37,490 bases of DNA from an uncultured Clostridia bacterium (GCA_948530865.1 CAOTKV010000020.1:1-37490), one strand, 5' to 3'; shown: positions 29,451 to 37,278, counted from the stretch's first letter. Translations and numbers: made by a program. Notes: generated by a model from the letters alone, not told the origin.

Positions 29451-30506
29451 TTAAAATCCAATAAAGTTTCTAATTGCTTGAATTAAACCTGTTGGATTTG
29501 AAAGTTGTAACATATGATCATCACCTTGAACAACTTCTACTCTTTGAATTTCACTATTTGTAATTAAACCATTTGCTAAATCTTCTAAATTCACTTCTGA
29601 TTCTTTACTATTTTTAGCATATATATAAGTATCTCTTTTCTCTGATGATAAAATTTGAAGTGTTGGTAAATAATCTGGATATATATAATTTTCCATTTGC
29701 TTCATGTTTTCTTCCAATTTATTAGCTTCTCTAACCATTGTTCTACTTAGATAATTACTTCCTATTCTATTTCTATAAACAGAAAGTTCTTCATCTCCAT
29801 AGTTATCTGTTAATGCCTTCATCTTATCTATATAAAATGTTTTTGGTGAAGTATAACTTAAAATTCTTTCAAACCCTGTTAATTCCCATATTGAGTTAAT
29901 ATTTACATTTGCCACTCTATCTCTTATAGCTTTCATACGATAATTATCCTTAGATTCTGCTGGATATACACTATCAATTGATACTATTGCTGATACAAGT
30001 TCTGGATACATATATTGAAATCTCATTGCATATATACTAGATGTATCTGCTGCTACAAAAATATATGGACCATATATTTCTCTATAATCTAATAATTTTT
30101 TTATCTCTTCTACTATAATATCATTTGTTCTCTCATGTTTGCTCATAGACATACTAAAACCATATCCAAAATATTCAACAACAACAACTCTACAATTATC
30201 TTTTAAACCATCTACTAAAGTTTTGTATTGAATTACTGGTGATTGTGAGCCAAATTCAGGAAGTATAACAACTGTTGGTCCTTCTCCTGTTTCATAATAA
30301 TTCATAAATTTCTTTTCTTCTTCATAAATAGGCGTTAATGATTTATAATCACCTTGATATCTTGAAGATATCTCACTAATCTTTACAATATTATGCATGA
30401 TTATTAATGCAAAAATTACTATTAAAATTTTTATTCCCCATACGATTAAAAAATCTTTTATTAAATCTAATACACCAAATATTTTTAAAAATATTTTATT
30501 TAACAT
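29451..30506 (-). CDS. Membrane-anchored alpha/beta-hydrolase-like protein
   Basis: A 351-residue protein with an N-terminal hydrophobic region (about residues 17-40, FLIVWGIKILIVIFALIIMH) and an outside alpha/beta-hydrolase fold. The strand-loop segment GPTVVILPEFGSQSPVIQY, the VVVVEYFGYGFS segment, and the elbow YIFVAADTSSIYAMRFQYMYPELV align naturally with the family. At the nucleophile position, where G-x-S-x-G is usual, it has A-A-Asp154-T-S. His331 (GDDHMLQLSNP) fits the catalytic His. It could be an Asp-nucleophile enzyme like dehalogenases or epoxide hydrolases, or an inactive binding protein. It lies 12 bases after the pilin-like gene, in one operon. Confidence 0.8.
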   Translation of the reverse strand: MLNKIFLKIFGVLDLIKDFLIVWGIKILIVIFALIIMHNIVKISEISSRYQGDYKSLTPIYEEEKKFMNYYETGEGPTVVILPEFGSQSPVIQYKTLVDGLKDNCRVVVVEYFGYGFSMSMSKHERTNDIIVEEIKKLLDYREIYGPYIFVAADTSSIYAMRFQYMYPELVSAIVSIDSVYPAESKDNYRMKAIRDRVANVNINSIWELTGFERILSYTSPKTFYIDKMKALTDNYGDEELSVYRNRIGSNYLSRTMVREANKLEENMKQMENYIYPDYLPTLQILSSEKRDTYIYAKNSKESEVNLEDLANGLITNSEIQRVEVVQGDDHMLQLSNPTGLIQAIRNFIGF

Positions 30507-30518
30507 TTCTTTTGTCTC

Positions 30519-30962
30519 CTAACTTAAAATAACATATTGAGATGAATATGTAGTTCCTGATATTACTGCTTGTACATAAATAGTAGGTTTTAATGTTGTA
30601 TCAACATTTATATTAAATTGTTCAACATTTTCACACAATTTAATTTGATTAAAGTAAATTATATTTCCAACCTTTATAAATGTATTTGTAGTTCCATCTG
30701 CATTTTCAAAAGTAATAAAAGAACTTGAAGAATCTTCATCAACTAATCCATAATCACTAATTCTTACATCATTTTCTTTAGTAGTTTTTAAAAAATATAA
30801 ATTCAAATCTGCATATTCTGAATTAACAGATACTGCTGAGTTTAACTTTGTTATATTTCCATAAAAATAATTTAATACTATCCCTACAATACATGTAAAA
30901 ATAAAAAAAATGATTATAAAAAAAATTATTTCTTTGAAAATTTTACTACTATTCCACTCCAT
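30519..30962 (-). CDS. Pilin-like exported protein with one N-terminal helix
   Basis: A 147-residue protein. A hydrophobic helix (EIIFFIIIFFIFTCIVGIVL, residues 11-30) is followed by a beta-rich domain. The pattern SSFITFENADGTTNTFIKVGN...NQIKLCENVEQFNINVD recalls minor pseudopilins of the ComGF/PilW kind. The classic prepilin cleavage motif (G followed by F-T-L-x-E) is not present before the helix; only KEIIFF is seen. Hence pilin-like is a shape argument, and the protein could equally be an unrelated anchored protein. No other pilus gene is nearby. It has its own promoter and precedes the hydrolase gene. Confidence 0.65.
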   Translation of the reverse strand: MEWNSSKIFKEIIFFIIIFFIFTCIVGIVLNYFYGNITKLNSAVSVNSEYADLNLYFLKTTKENDVRISDYGLVDEDSSSSFITFENADGTTNTFIKVGNIIYFNQIKLCENVEQFNINVDTTLKPTIYVQAVISGTTYSSQYVILS

Positions 30963-31001
30963 AATATTTACTCTCTTGATTGTATATTTTCATATATAAA
31001 A

Positions 31002-31030
31002 AATATATCATATAATATATTTTTTATCAA
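31002..31030 (-). promoter_or_regulatory. Promoter of the pilin-like/hydrolase operon
   Basis: TTGATA (31025-31030), 17 bases, and TATATT (31002-31007) with an extended-10 TG, read on the minus strand. Confidence 0.55.
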
Positions 31031-31040
31031 TACACAAAAA

Positions 31041-31067
31041 AGAACTTTACTATAAAAGTAAAGTTCT
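31041..31067 (-). terminator. Terminator of the ribosomal protein operon
   Basis: A perfect 10-bp stem (31041-31050, 31058-31067) is followed on the minus strand by TTTTTTGTG, about 30 bases after the rplL stop. Confidence 0.85.
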
Positions 31068-31096
31068 CTTTAAATTATATATTTCGTGAAATTAAA

Positions 31097-31465
31097 TTAT
31101 TTTAATTCAACTGTTGCTCCAGCTTCAACGAATTTAGCTTTCATAGCTTCAGCTTCGTCTTTAGCTACACCTTCTTTAATTGTTTTAGGAGCTCCATCAA
31201 CTAATTCTTTAGCTTCTTTTAATCCTAATCCTGTAACTTCTCTAACTACTTTGATAACAGCTATTTTGTTTCCACCAGCTTCTGTTAATACAACATCAAA
31301 GTCTGATTTTTCAGCTGCTGCTTCTGCTCCAGCTCCTGCTGCAGGTGCTGCAACTGCTGCTGCAGTTACTCCGTATTTTTCTTCAATTCCTTTAACTAAT
31401 TCTGATAATTCAACTACTGTTAAGCTATCGATTTCTTCTAACATTTTATCTGTTTTTTCACTCAT
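31097..31465 (-). CDS. rplL: 50S ribosomal protein L7/L12
   Basis: A 122-residue stalk protein that recruits translation factors to the ribosome. The N-terminal dimerisation domain (MLEEIDSLTVVELSELVKGI), the Ala/Gly-rich hinge (around residues 35-50) and the C-terminal factor-binding domain (EKSDFDVVLTEAGGNKIAVI, GLGLKEAKELVDGAPKTIKEG) are all present at usual length. The start is ATG 31465-31463 with AGGAGG. Last gene of the block, directly before the terminator. Confidence 0.97.
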   Translation of the reverse strand: MSEKTDKMLEEIDSLTVVELSELVKGIEEKYGVTAAAVAAPAAGAGAEAAAEKSDFDVVLTEAGGNKIAVIKVVREVTGLGLKEAKELVDGAPKTIKEGVAKDEAEAMKAKFVEAGATVELK

Positions 31466-31568
31466 TTTTTAAATCCTCCTATATATTTTTATTATTTATT
31501 TCGATAGATATTACTATCATTTTAAGTGAATTAGTAACATTTTGTTACTTTAAATTTTTATCAAAAGA

Positions 31569-32072
31569 TTATTCTTCTGATTCTTTTTTAACTCTAACTG
31601 CATCAAGTGTAGCAGCAAGTTTTGAAACATTTGCAAGTAAGCATCCAGCCAATTTTGCAATAAGTTCTTCTCTTGATGGTAATTGTGCAAGAGTTGTTAA
31701 TTCTTCTACTGTTGAAACTTTTCCCTCTAACACTCCACCTTTAATTGTATAGAAATCATTTGCTTTAGCAAATTTATATATTGCTTTTAAAGCTGGTAAG
31801 TATTCTTCTTGAGCTATAATAACTGCTGTTGGTCCTGTTAATGCTTCATCTAATGTATCGATTCCACATTCTTTTAAGGCTCTTCTTGTAATGTTATTTT
31901 TGATTACAGAATAATCTGCACCTATTTCTCTAACACTTTTTCTTAAAACAGTATCATTAGCTACATCGATTCCTCTATAATCTACTAGAAGAACTAAACT
32001 AGCATCTTTCATTTTTTCAGCTAATTTTTTTACTTCTTCTTCCTTTGCTTTGATTATTTTTTCACTAGCCAA
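31569..32072 (-). CDS. rplJ: 50S ribosomal protein L10
   Basis: A 167-residue protein that anchors the L7/L12 dimers to 23S rRNA and represses its own operon by binding the leader at 32090-32232. Landmarks are VLLVDYRGIDVANDTVLRKS and YSVIKNNITRRAL. The C-terminal helix ANVSKLAATLDAVRVKKE carries the L7/L12 binding sites. The start is TTG 32072-32070, with GGAGGTG about seven bases upstream. A 103-base gap without a gene separates it from rplL. Confidence 0.96.
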   Translation of the reverse strand: MASEKIIKAKEEEVKKLAEKMKDASLVLLVDYRGIDVANDTVLRKSVREIGADYSVIKNNITRRALKECGIDTLDEALTGPTAVIIAQEEYLPALKAIYKFAKANDFYTIKGGVLEGKVSTVEELTTLAQLPSREELIAKLAGCLLANVSKLAATLDAVRVKKESEE

Positions 32073-32089
32073 TTTAATTTCACCTCCGT

Positions 32090-32232
32090 ATATTTATATA
32101 TAATTTAATTTTTAACAAAAATAAGTCTCTTTGACACCTAATACTCCCAGGTAATCAAAGAGACTTATATCCGCTCTTAAATTTACCTCGGTAGGATTTA
32201 CTTTTAACCTACTGTCTTAGGTATCTATATTT
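32090..32232 (-). ncRNA. L10 ribosomal protein leader with attenuator
   Basis: The rplA-rplJ gap has the L10-leader hallmarks on the minus strand: GATACCTAAGACAGTAGGT followed by CCTACCGAGGT, the conserved kink-turn-like element bound by the L10(L12)4 complex. A 12-bp terminator-like stem (32123-32134 with 32155-32166, AAGTCTCTTTGA) with an inner ACCT/AGGT helix and a TTTTTG run follows. Bound L10 would favour termination or block translation, lowering rplJL expression. Edges are approximate. Confidence 0.85.
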
Positions 32233-32252
32233 TCAAAATTTAAACTTCTTAA

Positions 32253-32936
32253 TTATTTTTGATTGATGTAAACACTAGGTCCCATTGTTGTTGTTAAATA
32301 AACACTCTTAATATATTGTCCTTTAGCAGCAGCTGGTTTAGCTTTGATGATTGCATCAATAATTGTTTGATAGTTTTCTGCTAATTTTTCAGCACCAAAT
32401 GAAACTTTACCAATTCCTAAGTGGATGATATTTGTTTTATCTAATCTGTATTCAACTTTACCAGATTTGATTTCTGAAATAGCTTTTGTAACATCCATTG
32501 TTACAGTTCCTGATTTAGGGTTTGGCATTAAACCTTTTGGTCCTAATACTTTACCTAATCTACCAATTACACCCATCATATCTGGTGTAGCAACGATAAC
32601 ATCATATTCAAACCAGTTTTCTTTTTCGATTTTGGGAACTAATTCTTCAGCTCCTACGAAATCTGCTCCAGCAGCTTCAGCTTCTTTAGCTTTATCTCCT
32701 TTAGCAAAAACTAATACTCTTAATGACTTACCTGTACCATTTGGTAATACAACTGTACCTCTAACTTGTTGATCAGCATGTTTAGAATCAACACCTAATT
32801 TAACGTGTAATTCAACTGTTTCATCAAATTTTGGTTTTGGCATTTTTTCAATTAATTCTAAAGCTTCTTTAGAATCATACATTTTTGTGCTGTCTACTAA
32901 TTTAGCAGCTTCTTGATATCTTTTTCCTTTTTTCAT
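32253..32936 (-). CDS. rplA: 50S ribosomal protein L1
   Basis: A 227-residue protein of the L1 stalk, which moves with the E-site tRNA; it also binds its own mRNA as a repressor in many bacteria. Landmarks are KFDETVELHVKLGVDSKHAD, RGTVVLPNGTGKSLRVLVFA, MGVIGRLGKVLGPKGLMPNP and MGPSVYINQ at the end. The start is ATG 32936-32934 with GGGAGG. The rplK-rplA gap of 80 bases contains a small AT-rich hairpin but no clear promoter. Confidence 0.97.
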   Translation of the reverse strand: MKKGKRYQEAAKLVDSTKMYDSKEALELIEKMPKPKFDETVELHVKLGVDSKHADQQVRGTVVLPNGTGKSLRVLVFAKGDKAKEAEAAGADFVGAEELVPKIEKENWFEYDVIVATPDMMGVIGRLGKVLGPKGLMPNPKSGTVTMDVTKAISEIKSGKVEYRLDKTNIIHLGIGKVSFGAEKLAENYQTIIDAIIKAKPAAAKGQYIKSVYLTTTMGPSVYINQK

Positions 32937-33016
32937 TTTTTCCTCCCGTGGTACTAACGAATAAAAACAATTTATTCTCCCAATTTTTTAATATATTATA
33001 AAATAAATTTTATAAA

Positions 33017-33445
33017 CTAATCTACTACTACAACACCCATAGATCTAGCTGTTCCAGCAACCATGCTCATTGCAGTTTCTATAGATGCAGCATTTAAATC
33101 TTCCATTTTTTGTTCAGCAATTGCTCTAACTTGTTCTTTAGTTATTTTAGCAACTTTATCTTTGTTAGGTTTTCCTGAACCACTTTTAATTCCAAGAGCT
33201 TTCTTTATAAGAACTGCAACTGGTGGAACTTTAGTTACAAATGTGAATGATTTATCTTTGTATACAGAAATAACAACTGGTATTATCATTCCTGGTTGGT
33301 TAGCTGTTCTATCATTAAATTCTTTAACGAATTGCATGATATTAACACCACTTGAACCTAAGGCTGGACCTACTGGTGGAGCTGGTGTTGCTTTACCTGC
33401 TTCTATTTGTAATTTAATTACATTAACTACTTCTTTCTCTGCCAT
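33017..33445 (-). CDS. rplK: 50S ribosomal protein L11
   Basis: A 142-residue protein of the GTPase-associated centre. Landmarks are VVNVIKLQIEAGKATPAPPV with the GPALGSSGVNIM region, the basic hinge KALGIKSGSGKPNKDKVAKI, and the rRNA-binding C-terminal domain ending in GTARSMGVVVVD. The start is ATG 33445-33443 with AGGAGG, 19 bases after nusG, so it is co-transcribed with it. Confidence 0.97.
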   Translation of the reverse strand: MAEKEVVNVIKLQIEAGKATPAPPVGPALGSSGVNIMQFVKEFNDRTANQPGMIIPVVISVYKDKSFTFVTKVPPVAVLIKKALGIKSGSGKPNKDKVAKITKEQVRAIAEQKMEDLNAASIETAMSMVAGTARSMGVVVVD

Positions 33446-33464
33446 TTTCCTTTAGCACCTCCTT

Positions 33465-33998
33465 CTAACATTTTTGAACTTGAGAAAATTCTAATTCTAC
33501 TGGAGTTTCCCTACCAAACATAGAAACTAGAACTTTTACTTTTTGTTTTTCTTTATTTATTTCTTGAACTGTTCCAACAAAACCTTCTAATGGTCCATTA
33601 ACAACTTGTACGTTGTCATTTACATCATAATCGATATTTACTGGAACTTCATCGAATCCCATATTTCTTATTTCGGCATCTGTAAGAGGAATAGGATCGG
33701 TTCCTGAACCTACAAAGCCTGTAACACCTCTAGTATTTCTTACTATATACCAAGATTCTTCTGTTACAATCATTTTTACTAAAACATAACCTGGAAAAAC
33801 TTTTTTCAAATTAGTTTTTCTTTTTCCATCTTTTATTTCAACTTGCTCTTCCATTGGAACAACTATATTGAAAAAGAATTCTTCTAATTCTCTATTTTTT
33901 ATTGTTTTTTCTAAATCTGTTTTTACTTTATTCTCATAACCAGAATATGTATGAACTACATACCACTTTGGCTCTAATTTATTCTCATCTTGAGACAT
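33465..33998 (-). CDS. nusG: Transcription antitermination factor NusG
   Basis: A 177-residue transcription factor that binds RNA polymerase. The N-terminal NGN domain has KWYVVHTYSGYENKVKTDLE and the hydrophobic VFPGYVLVKMIV...WYIVRNTRGVTGFVG core. The C-terminal KOW domain has VQVVNGPLEGFVGTVQEIN. It is the housekeeping NusG by size and by its place between secE and rplK, not a LoaP or UpxY paralogue. The start is ATG 33998-33996 with GGGAGG. Confidence 0.96.
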   Translation of the reverse strand: MSQDENKLEPKWYVVHTYSGYENKVKTDLEKTIKNRELEEFFFNIVVPMEEQVEIKDGKRKTNLKKVFPGYVLVKMIVTEESWYIVRNTRGVTGFVGSGTDPIPLTDAEIRNMGFDEVPVNIDYDVNDNVQVVNGPLEGFVGTVQEINKEKQKVKVLVSMFGRETPVELEFSQVQKC

Positions 33999-34040
33999 AT
34001 TTTAGCCTCCCTCTACTTTCTTTTATTAGTATTTTCGTTA

Positions 34041-34481
34041 CTAATTATTTCCTTCTACTGGAGTAGCTGTTGCATCAGGATTTACTACATTTGTAGTATC
34101 TTCAGCAGGAGCTTGATTTGCAGTAGATTCTTCTTCAGTTCCAGTTGCATTATTTGTTACTTCAGGTGCAACTGTGTTTTCAACTGTATTAGTAGTATCT
34201 ATATGTTCATGATCATCTGAATCATTTTCTTCACTTGAGCTAGATGTAACTATGGCTTTTAGTTTTTCTACACCAAACTTATTCATGTTCTCAAAAATTA
34301 CATCAAGAACAAATACAATAACGGCTACTATTACTACAATTGAAACAACTGCTATTGTATTATTTACTAATTGTTTTCTTGTAGGCCAACTAACTCTCTT
34401 CAATTCTGCTTTAAATTCTTTAAAAAATTTTTTGTTATCATTTTTTTCTTTTTTATTATCTTTACTAACTTCTTTAGCCAT
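34041..34481 (-). CDS. secE: Preprotein translocase subunit SecE with long C-terminal tail
   Basis: The single-helix clamp of the SecYEG channel. The family core is complete: the amphipathic FFKEFKAELKRVSWPTRKQL (residues 19-38) and one membrane helix (about 42-63). Single-helix SecE proteins are usually 60-75 residues; this one is 146. The extra ~70 residues (from about 78) are acidic and rich in Ser, Thr, Asn, Val, Glu and Pro (SSSSEENDSDDHEH, TTNTVENTVAPEV), with no helix or Cys. By topology the tail should lie outside the membrane. Start ATG 34481-34479, AGGAGG SD. The frame stays open without a slip, so the tail looks real. Confidence 0.93.
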   Translation of the reverse strand: MAKEVSKDNKKEKNDNKKFFKEFKAELKRVSWPTRKQLVNNTIAVVSIVVIVAVIVFVLDVIFENMNKFGVEKLKAIVTSSSSEENDSDDHEHIDTTNTVENTVAPEVTNNATGTEEESTANQAPAEDTTNVVNPDATATPVEGNN

Positions 34482-34508
34482 CTTAACTCCTCCTAATAAG
34501 GTTTTATC

Positions 34509-34673
34509 TTATTTTGTTTCTTTATGAGTTGTACGTTTTTTGCAGAATTTGCAATATTTAACTACTTCTAGTCTTTCAGTATTATTTCTTTTATTTTTAG
34601 ATGTCATATAGTTTCTTCTTTTACATTCTGTACATTCTAGAATAATATTTTCTCTTGGACCTTTTGCTGCCAT
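34509..34673 (-). CDS. rpmG: 50S ribosomal protein L33
   Basis: A 54-residue protein. It starts with MAAKGPRENIILECTECKRR and ends KYCKFCKKRTTHKETK. The two Cys pairs (CTEC, CKFC) form the zinc site of the Cys-containing L33 form. Basic and at the usual length. The start is ATG 34673-34671 with CGGAGGTG. It is the first gene of the block, 27 bases before secE, the classic Firmicutes order. Confidence 0.96.
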   Translation of the reverse strand: MAAKGPRENIILECTECKRRNYMTSKNKRNNTERLEVVKYCKFCKKRTTHKETK

Positions 34674-34773
34674 TTCTTTACACCTCCGTTTTGCTTATAA
34701 ATGAAGCTTAAATTTTTTATATTTTACTTTTTAACGATGTGATTGCATATATTTTCTAAATACATGCTTATAT

Positions 34774-34802
34774 AATTTATCACAAAAACCATGATATGTC
34801 AA
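34774..34802 (-). promoter_or_regulatory. Promoter of the rpmG-secE-nusG-rplKAJL block
   Basis: A perfect TTGACA (34797-34802), 17 bases, and TAAATT (34774-34779) preceded by an extended-10 TG, read on the minus strand. The leader to the rpmG ATG is about 95 bases. Confidence 0.65.
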
Positions 34803-34830
34803 CTGTTTTATTGCATTTTTTACCAATATT

Positions 34831-35409
34831 TTAAGCCTTTTTATTCTTTCTTTTTTTCTCGACAGAATAACCAAATTTTCCTACTTTTCTTCCTAATGTA
34901 TAATATCCACCATTTGCATATGCAATCAAATTACATTTAGATATATCAAATGCTCCTTTTTCATCAAAATACTTTTCATCTGCATCTATTGAAAGTACTT
35001 CTCCAATAAACATTGTATGACTACCATAATTTTTTTCTTCAACAACTCTACATTCAACTGAAACTGGACTTTCTTTTATTAATGGTACACTTACAAATTC
35101 AGCTTTTTCTTTTGTTAAATGCATTTCCTTAAATTTATCAAATTTAGCTCCACTTCTAACACCACACCAATCAGTTGCATATGTCAATTTTTCATTAGTT
35201 AAATTTATAACAAATTCACCAGATTCTTTTATTAAATTATAAGAATATCTTTCTGGTCTTACAGAAATATAGACTCTTGCAGGATTTGTATTTATAATAC
35301 CTGTCCATGCAACAGTTAAAATATTTGACTTTTCCATATTACCACAACTTACAAGTACTGCTGGTATTGGATAAATGAATGTACCTGGTTTCCAAATTCT
35401 TTTTGCCAT
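34831..35409 (-). CDS. Flavin reductase family protein (flavoredoxin-like)
   Basis: A 192-residue protein with the FMN-binding split-barrel fold of flavin reductases and flavoredoxins. Landmarks are PIPAVLVSCGNMEKSNILTV, AWTGIINTNPARVYISVRPE and the SGEFVINL strand. The segment ATDWCGVRSGAKFDKF carries the family Cys/Gly turn. It binds FMN and moves electrons from reduced carriers; the partner is unknown. The start is ATG 35409-35407 with AAGGAG. It follows the SDR gene by 24 bases, so the two probably share a transcript. Confidence 0.85.
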   Translation of the reverse strand: MAKRIWKPGTFIYPIPAVLVSCGNMEKSNILTVAWTGIINTNPARVYISVRPERYSYNLIKESGEFVINLTNEKLTYATDWCGVRSGAKFDKFKEMHLTKEKAEFVSVPLIKESPVSVECRVVEEKNYGSHTMFIGEVLSIDADEKYFDEKGAFDISKCNLIAYANGGYYTLGRKVGKFGYSVEKKRKNKKA

Positions 35410-35433
35410 TTAATTTCTCCTTATATTATTAAT

Positions 35434-36186
35434 TTATATACTCTTACCTCCATCTACAAGATATATTGCTCCTGTTGTCCACAAAGATTTATCTGACAAT
35501 AAGAACTCTATTGTTGGAGCAATATCTTTTTTGGCATCTCCTATTCTTCCTAATGGATATAAAGCTTTTTTGCTTTCTGACCATTTATCATATTCTTCTT
35601 TATTATAATCACCACCAGCTATATAAATATTAGTATAAACAGCAGCTGGATTTACACTATTTACTCTTATATTATATTTTGCCAAATCTAATGCCATATA
35701 TTTTGTTAGCATGTCTAGTCCAGCTTTACTTGCACAATATGCAATTGATCCACCAGCTTTTTCAGATGACATTGAAGATATATTAACAATAGAGGTATTG
35801 ATTCCACTTTTTAGTAATGGTAATAATGTTTTAGTAAGTAAAAAGATTCCTGTTAAATTTACATTAATTGCATTGTTCCATTCATCAATACTTTGTTCTT
35901 CAATTCCACCCATTTTTATAATTCCAGCAGAATTTACTAATCCGTCTAATTTTCCATACTTATCTTCTATTTCTTTATAAATTTTCTCACAATCTTCTTT
36001 ATTAGTAATATCTCCTTGCAAAAATGTAACTTTACCAGAATTATTTCCTAATTTTTCTTTTGCTAAAGAAATATTCTTTTCTCCCTTTGAAATTGAAATG
36101 ATTTGATAATCGCCTTGTTCTAATAAATACTCGATTGTTCCAAATCCAATTCCACTTGCTCCACCTGTAACTAAAACAATTTTCAT
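35434..36186 (-). CDS. Short-chain dehydrogenase/reductase (SDR)
   Basis: A 250-residue classical SDR with a complete NAD(P) site TGGASGIGFG near the N-terminus, LVNSAG, the catalytic Ser in NISSMSS, and Tyr/Lys in YCASKAG, followed by VNPAAVYTNIY. It reduces or oxidises an alcohol/carbonyl substrate that cannot be named. The start is ATG 36186-36184 with AAAGGAG. An ATG at 36207 would put the SD inside the gene and overlap the upstream stop. Confidence 0.88.
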   Translation of the reverse strand: MKIVLVTGGASGIGFGTIEYLLEQGDYQIISISKGEKNISLAKEKLGNNSGKVTFLQGDITNKEDCEKIYKEIEDKYGKLDGLVNSAGIIKMGGIEEQSIDEWNNAINVNLTGIFLLTKTLLPLLKSGINTSIVNISSMSSEKAGGSIAYCASKAGLDMLTKYMALDLAKYNIRVNSVNPAAVYTNIYIAGGDYNKEEYDKWSESKKALYPLGRIGDAKKDIAPTIEFLLSDKSLWTTGAIYLVDGGKSI

Positions 36187-36199
36187 ATACAACTCCTTT

Positions 36200-36568
36200 C
36201 TATACATATCTTGTATTTTCGTTTCTATCTATAATATTATGTGCATGTTTCATTTCGTTAGGTGTATTGATATATATTATCTTATATTTACCTGATGTTG
36301 TATTTTCTATATAATTATGATTTATTTCTAAAATATGAATTAGTCCCCAATATAACCATTTACCATCAATATTCTCTACTAAAAAATTTCTTACTGGTGG
36401 TCTATGATATATTCTTATATTAGGTTTATCTTTAAATTCAAAAATCCTATCTTTAAAATCTTCTGCTTTATATGGATTTAATTTATGCTTTTCGTAATTT
36501 AATTCATTTGGAAATCCTTGTTCTCTAGTTATCTGTAAAGTATCATTTGTTTCTATATATGATCCCAT
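36200..36568 (-). CDS. Conserved-looking hypothetical protein
   Basis: A 122-residue soluble protein I do not recognise. It has no membrane helix, signal peptide or Cys. The sequence mixes strands and short helices (IRIYHRPPVRNFLVENIDGK; WLYWGLIHILEIN) and a His-containing end (NEMKHAHNIIDRNENTRYV), which might suit a small catalytic or binding domain. The start is ATG 36568-36566 with AGAGGT. It sits between peptidase E and the SDR on a probable common transcript. Confidence 0.7.
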   Translation of the reverse strand: MGSYIETNDTLQITREQGFPNELNYEKHKLNPYKAEDFKDRIFEFKDKPNIRIYHRPPVRNFLVENIDGKWLYWGLIHILEINHNYIENTTSGKYKIIYINTPNEMKHAHNIIDRNENTRYV

Positions 36569-36586
36569 AATATACCTCTTTTCTTT

Positions 36587-37246
36587 TTAAATTTCATAGC
36601 ATTTTCCTTCACTTACAACTTTAATAGTTGTATCGTTTACAGAAATAGCTCCATTATCATCAATTATATATAATTTTTTTCCATCTATCTCAAGTAAATT
36701 CTTACTAGCTTTTTCTAAGTTTTCAAACCTTATCTTTGGAAAACCCTCATTATTAAGATGAGGAATAAATTGAAATTCTACAAGATTTAAACCATCACTA
36801 GAATATCCTGAAATATTTTCATCAAATAAATCTTGACAAGAATTAGAAACTGTTGGACATAAAACACAACTACCTGCACTAGCTCCAATCCAAACTCGTG
36901 TTTTTAATAATTCTGGTAAATGCTTCTCTAACCCTGAATTTTTTATACATTTTCTAAGCCACTGTGTATTTCCACCTTCAAAGAAAAATATATCAGCCCA
37001 TTCAAATCTTGGTAAAAACTGTTCTTTACTGATTCCATTGATATCGCATATATCTATTTTAAATCCTAAACTATTAAGTGTTTGTAAATCATCAATTAGC
37101 CAGCTATTCATCTCTCCACCTTCATAATTTGAAGCTGTTGTACAAAATAAGACTTTTAGTCCTTCAAGTTCTCTACCTAATAATCTTTTTAATTCATCTT
37201 CAATTGTTTTATTTGATATTCCAGCAGATGTTAATAAAAGCTTCAT
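36587..37246 (-). CDS. Peptidase E family (S51) protein
   Basis: A 219-residue protein of the S51 family, class-I-glutamine-amidotransferase fold. The nucleophile elbow WIGASAGSCV holds Ser123, and the FFEGGNTQWL segment is the family's conserved Gly-rich turn. S51 enzymes include aspartyl dipeptidase PepE and cyanophycinase; PepE-like is the better guess by length. It is cytoplasmic and probably recycles Asp-X dipeptides. The start is ATG 37246-37244 with CGGAGGT. First gene of the small group that ends with the flavin reductase. Confidence 0.85.
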   Translation of the reverse strand: MKLLLTSAGISNKTIEDELKRLLGRELEGLKVLFCTTASNYEGGEMNSWLIDDLQTLNSLGFKIDICDINGISKEQFLPRFEWADIFFFEGGNTQWLRKCIKNSGLEKHLPELLKTRVWIGASAGSCVLCPTVSNSCQDLFDENISGYSSDGLNLVEFQFIPHLNNEGFPKIRFENLEKASKNLLEIDGKKLYIIDDNGAISVNDTTIKVVSEGKCYEI

Positions 37247-37278
37247 TTATATTTACCTCCGATTCAATTTATATTTTC

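Noticed and set aside
31086..31472. 128-codon plus-strand frame opposite rplL
   Set aside because: Exact antisense of the Ala-rich L7/L12 gene; long only because of codon composition. The same applies to plus-strand frames opposite rplA (32425-32772) and rplK (33063-33455).
32937..33016. Possible L1-binding autoregulatory hairpin in the rplK-rplA gap
   Set aside because: A GAATAAA/TTTATTC stem (32959-32977) exists, but it is AT-only apart from its ends and does not show the L1 binding loop clearly.
33465..33998. Specialised antiterminator (LoaP/UpxY) for the polysaccharide operon
   Set aside because: Position between secE and rplK and the sequence identify it as the housekeeping NusG.
36186..36207. 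Longer SDR start overlapping the upstream gene
   Set aside because: The SD AAAGGAG would lie inside the coding region; ATG 36186 has correct spacing.
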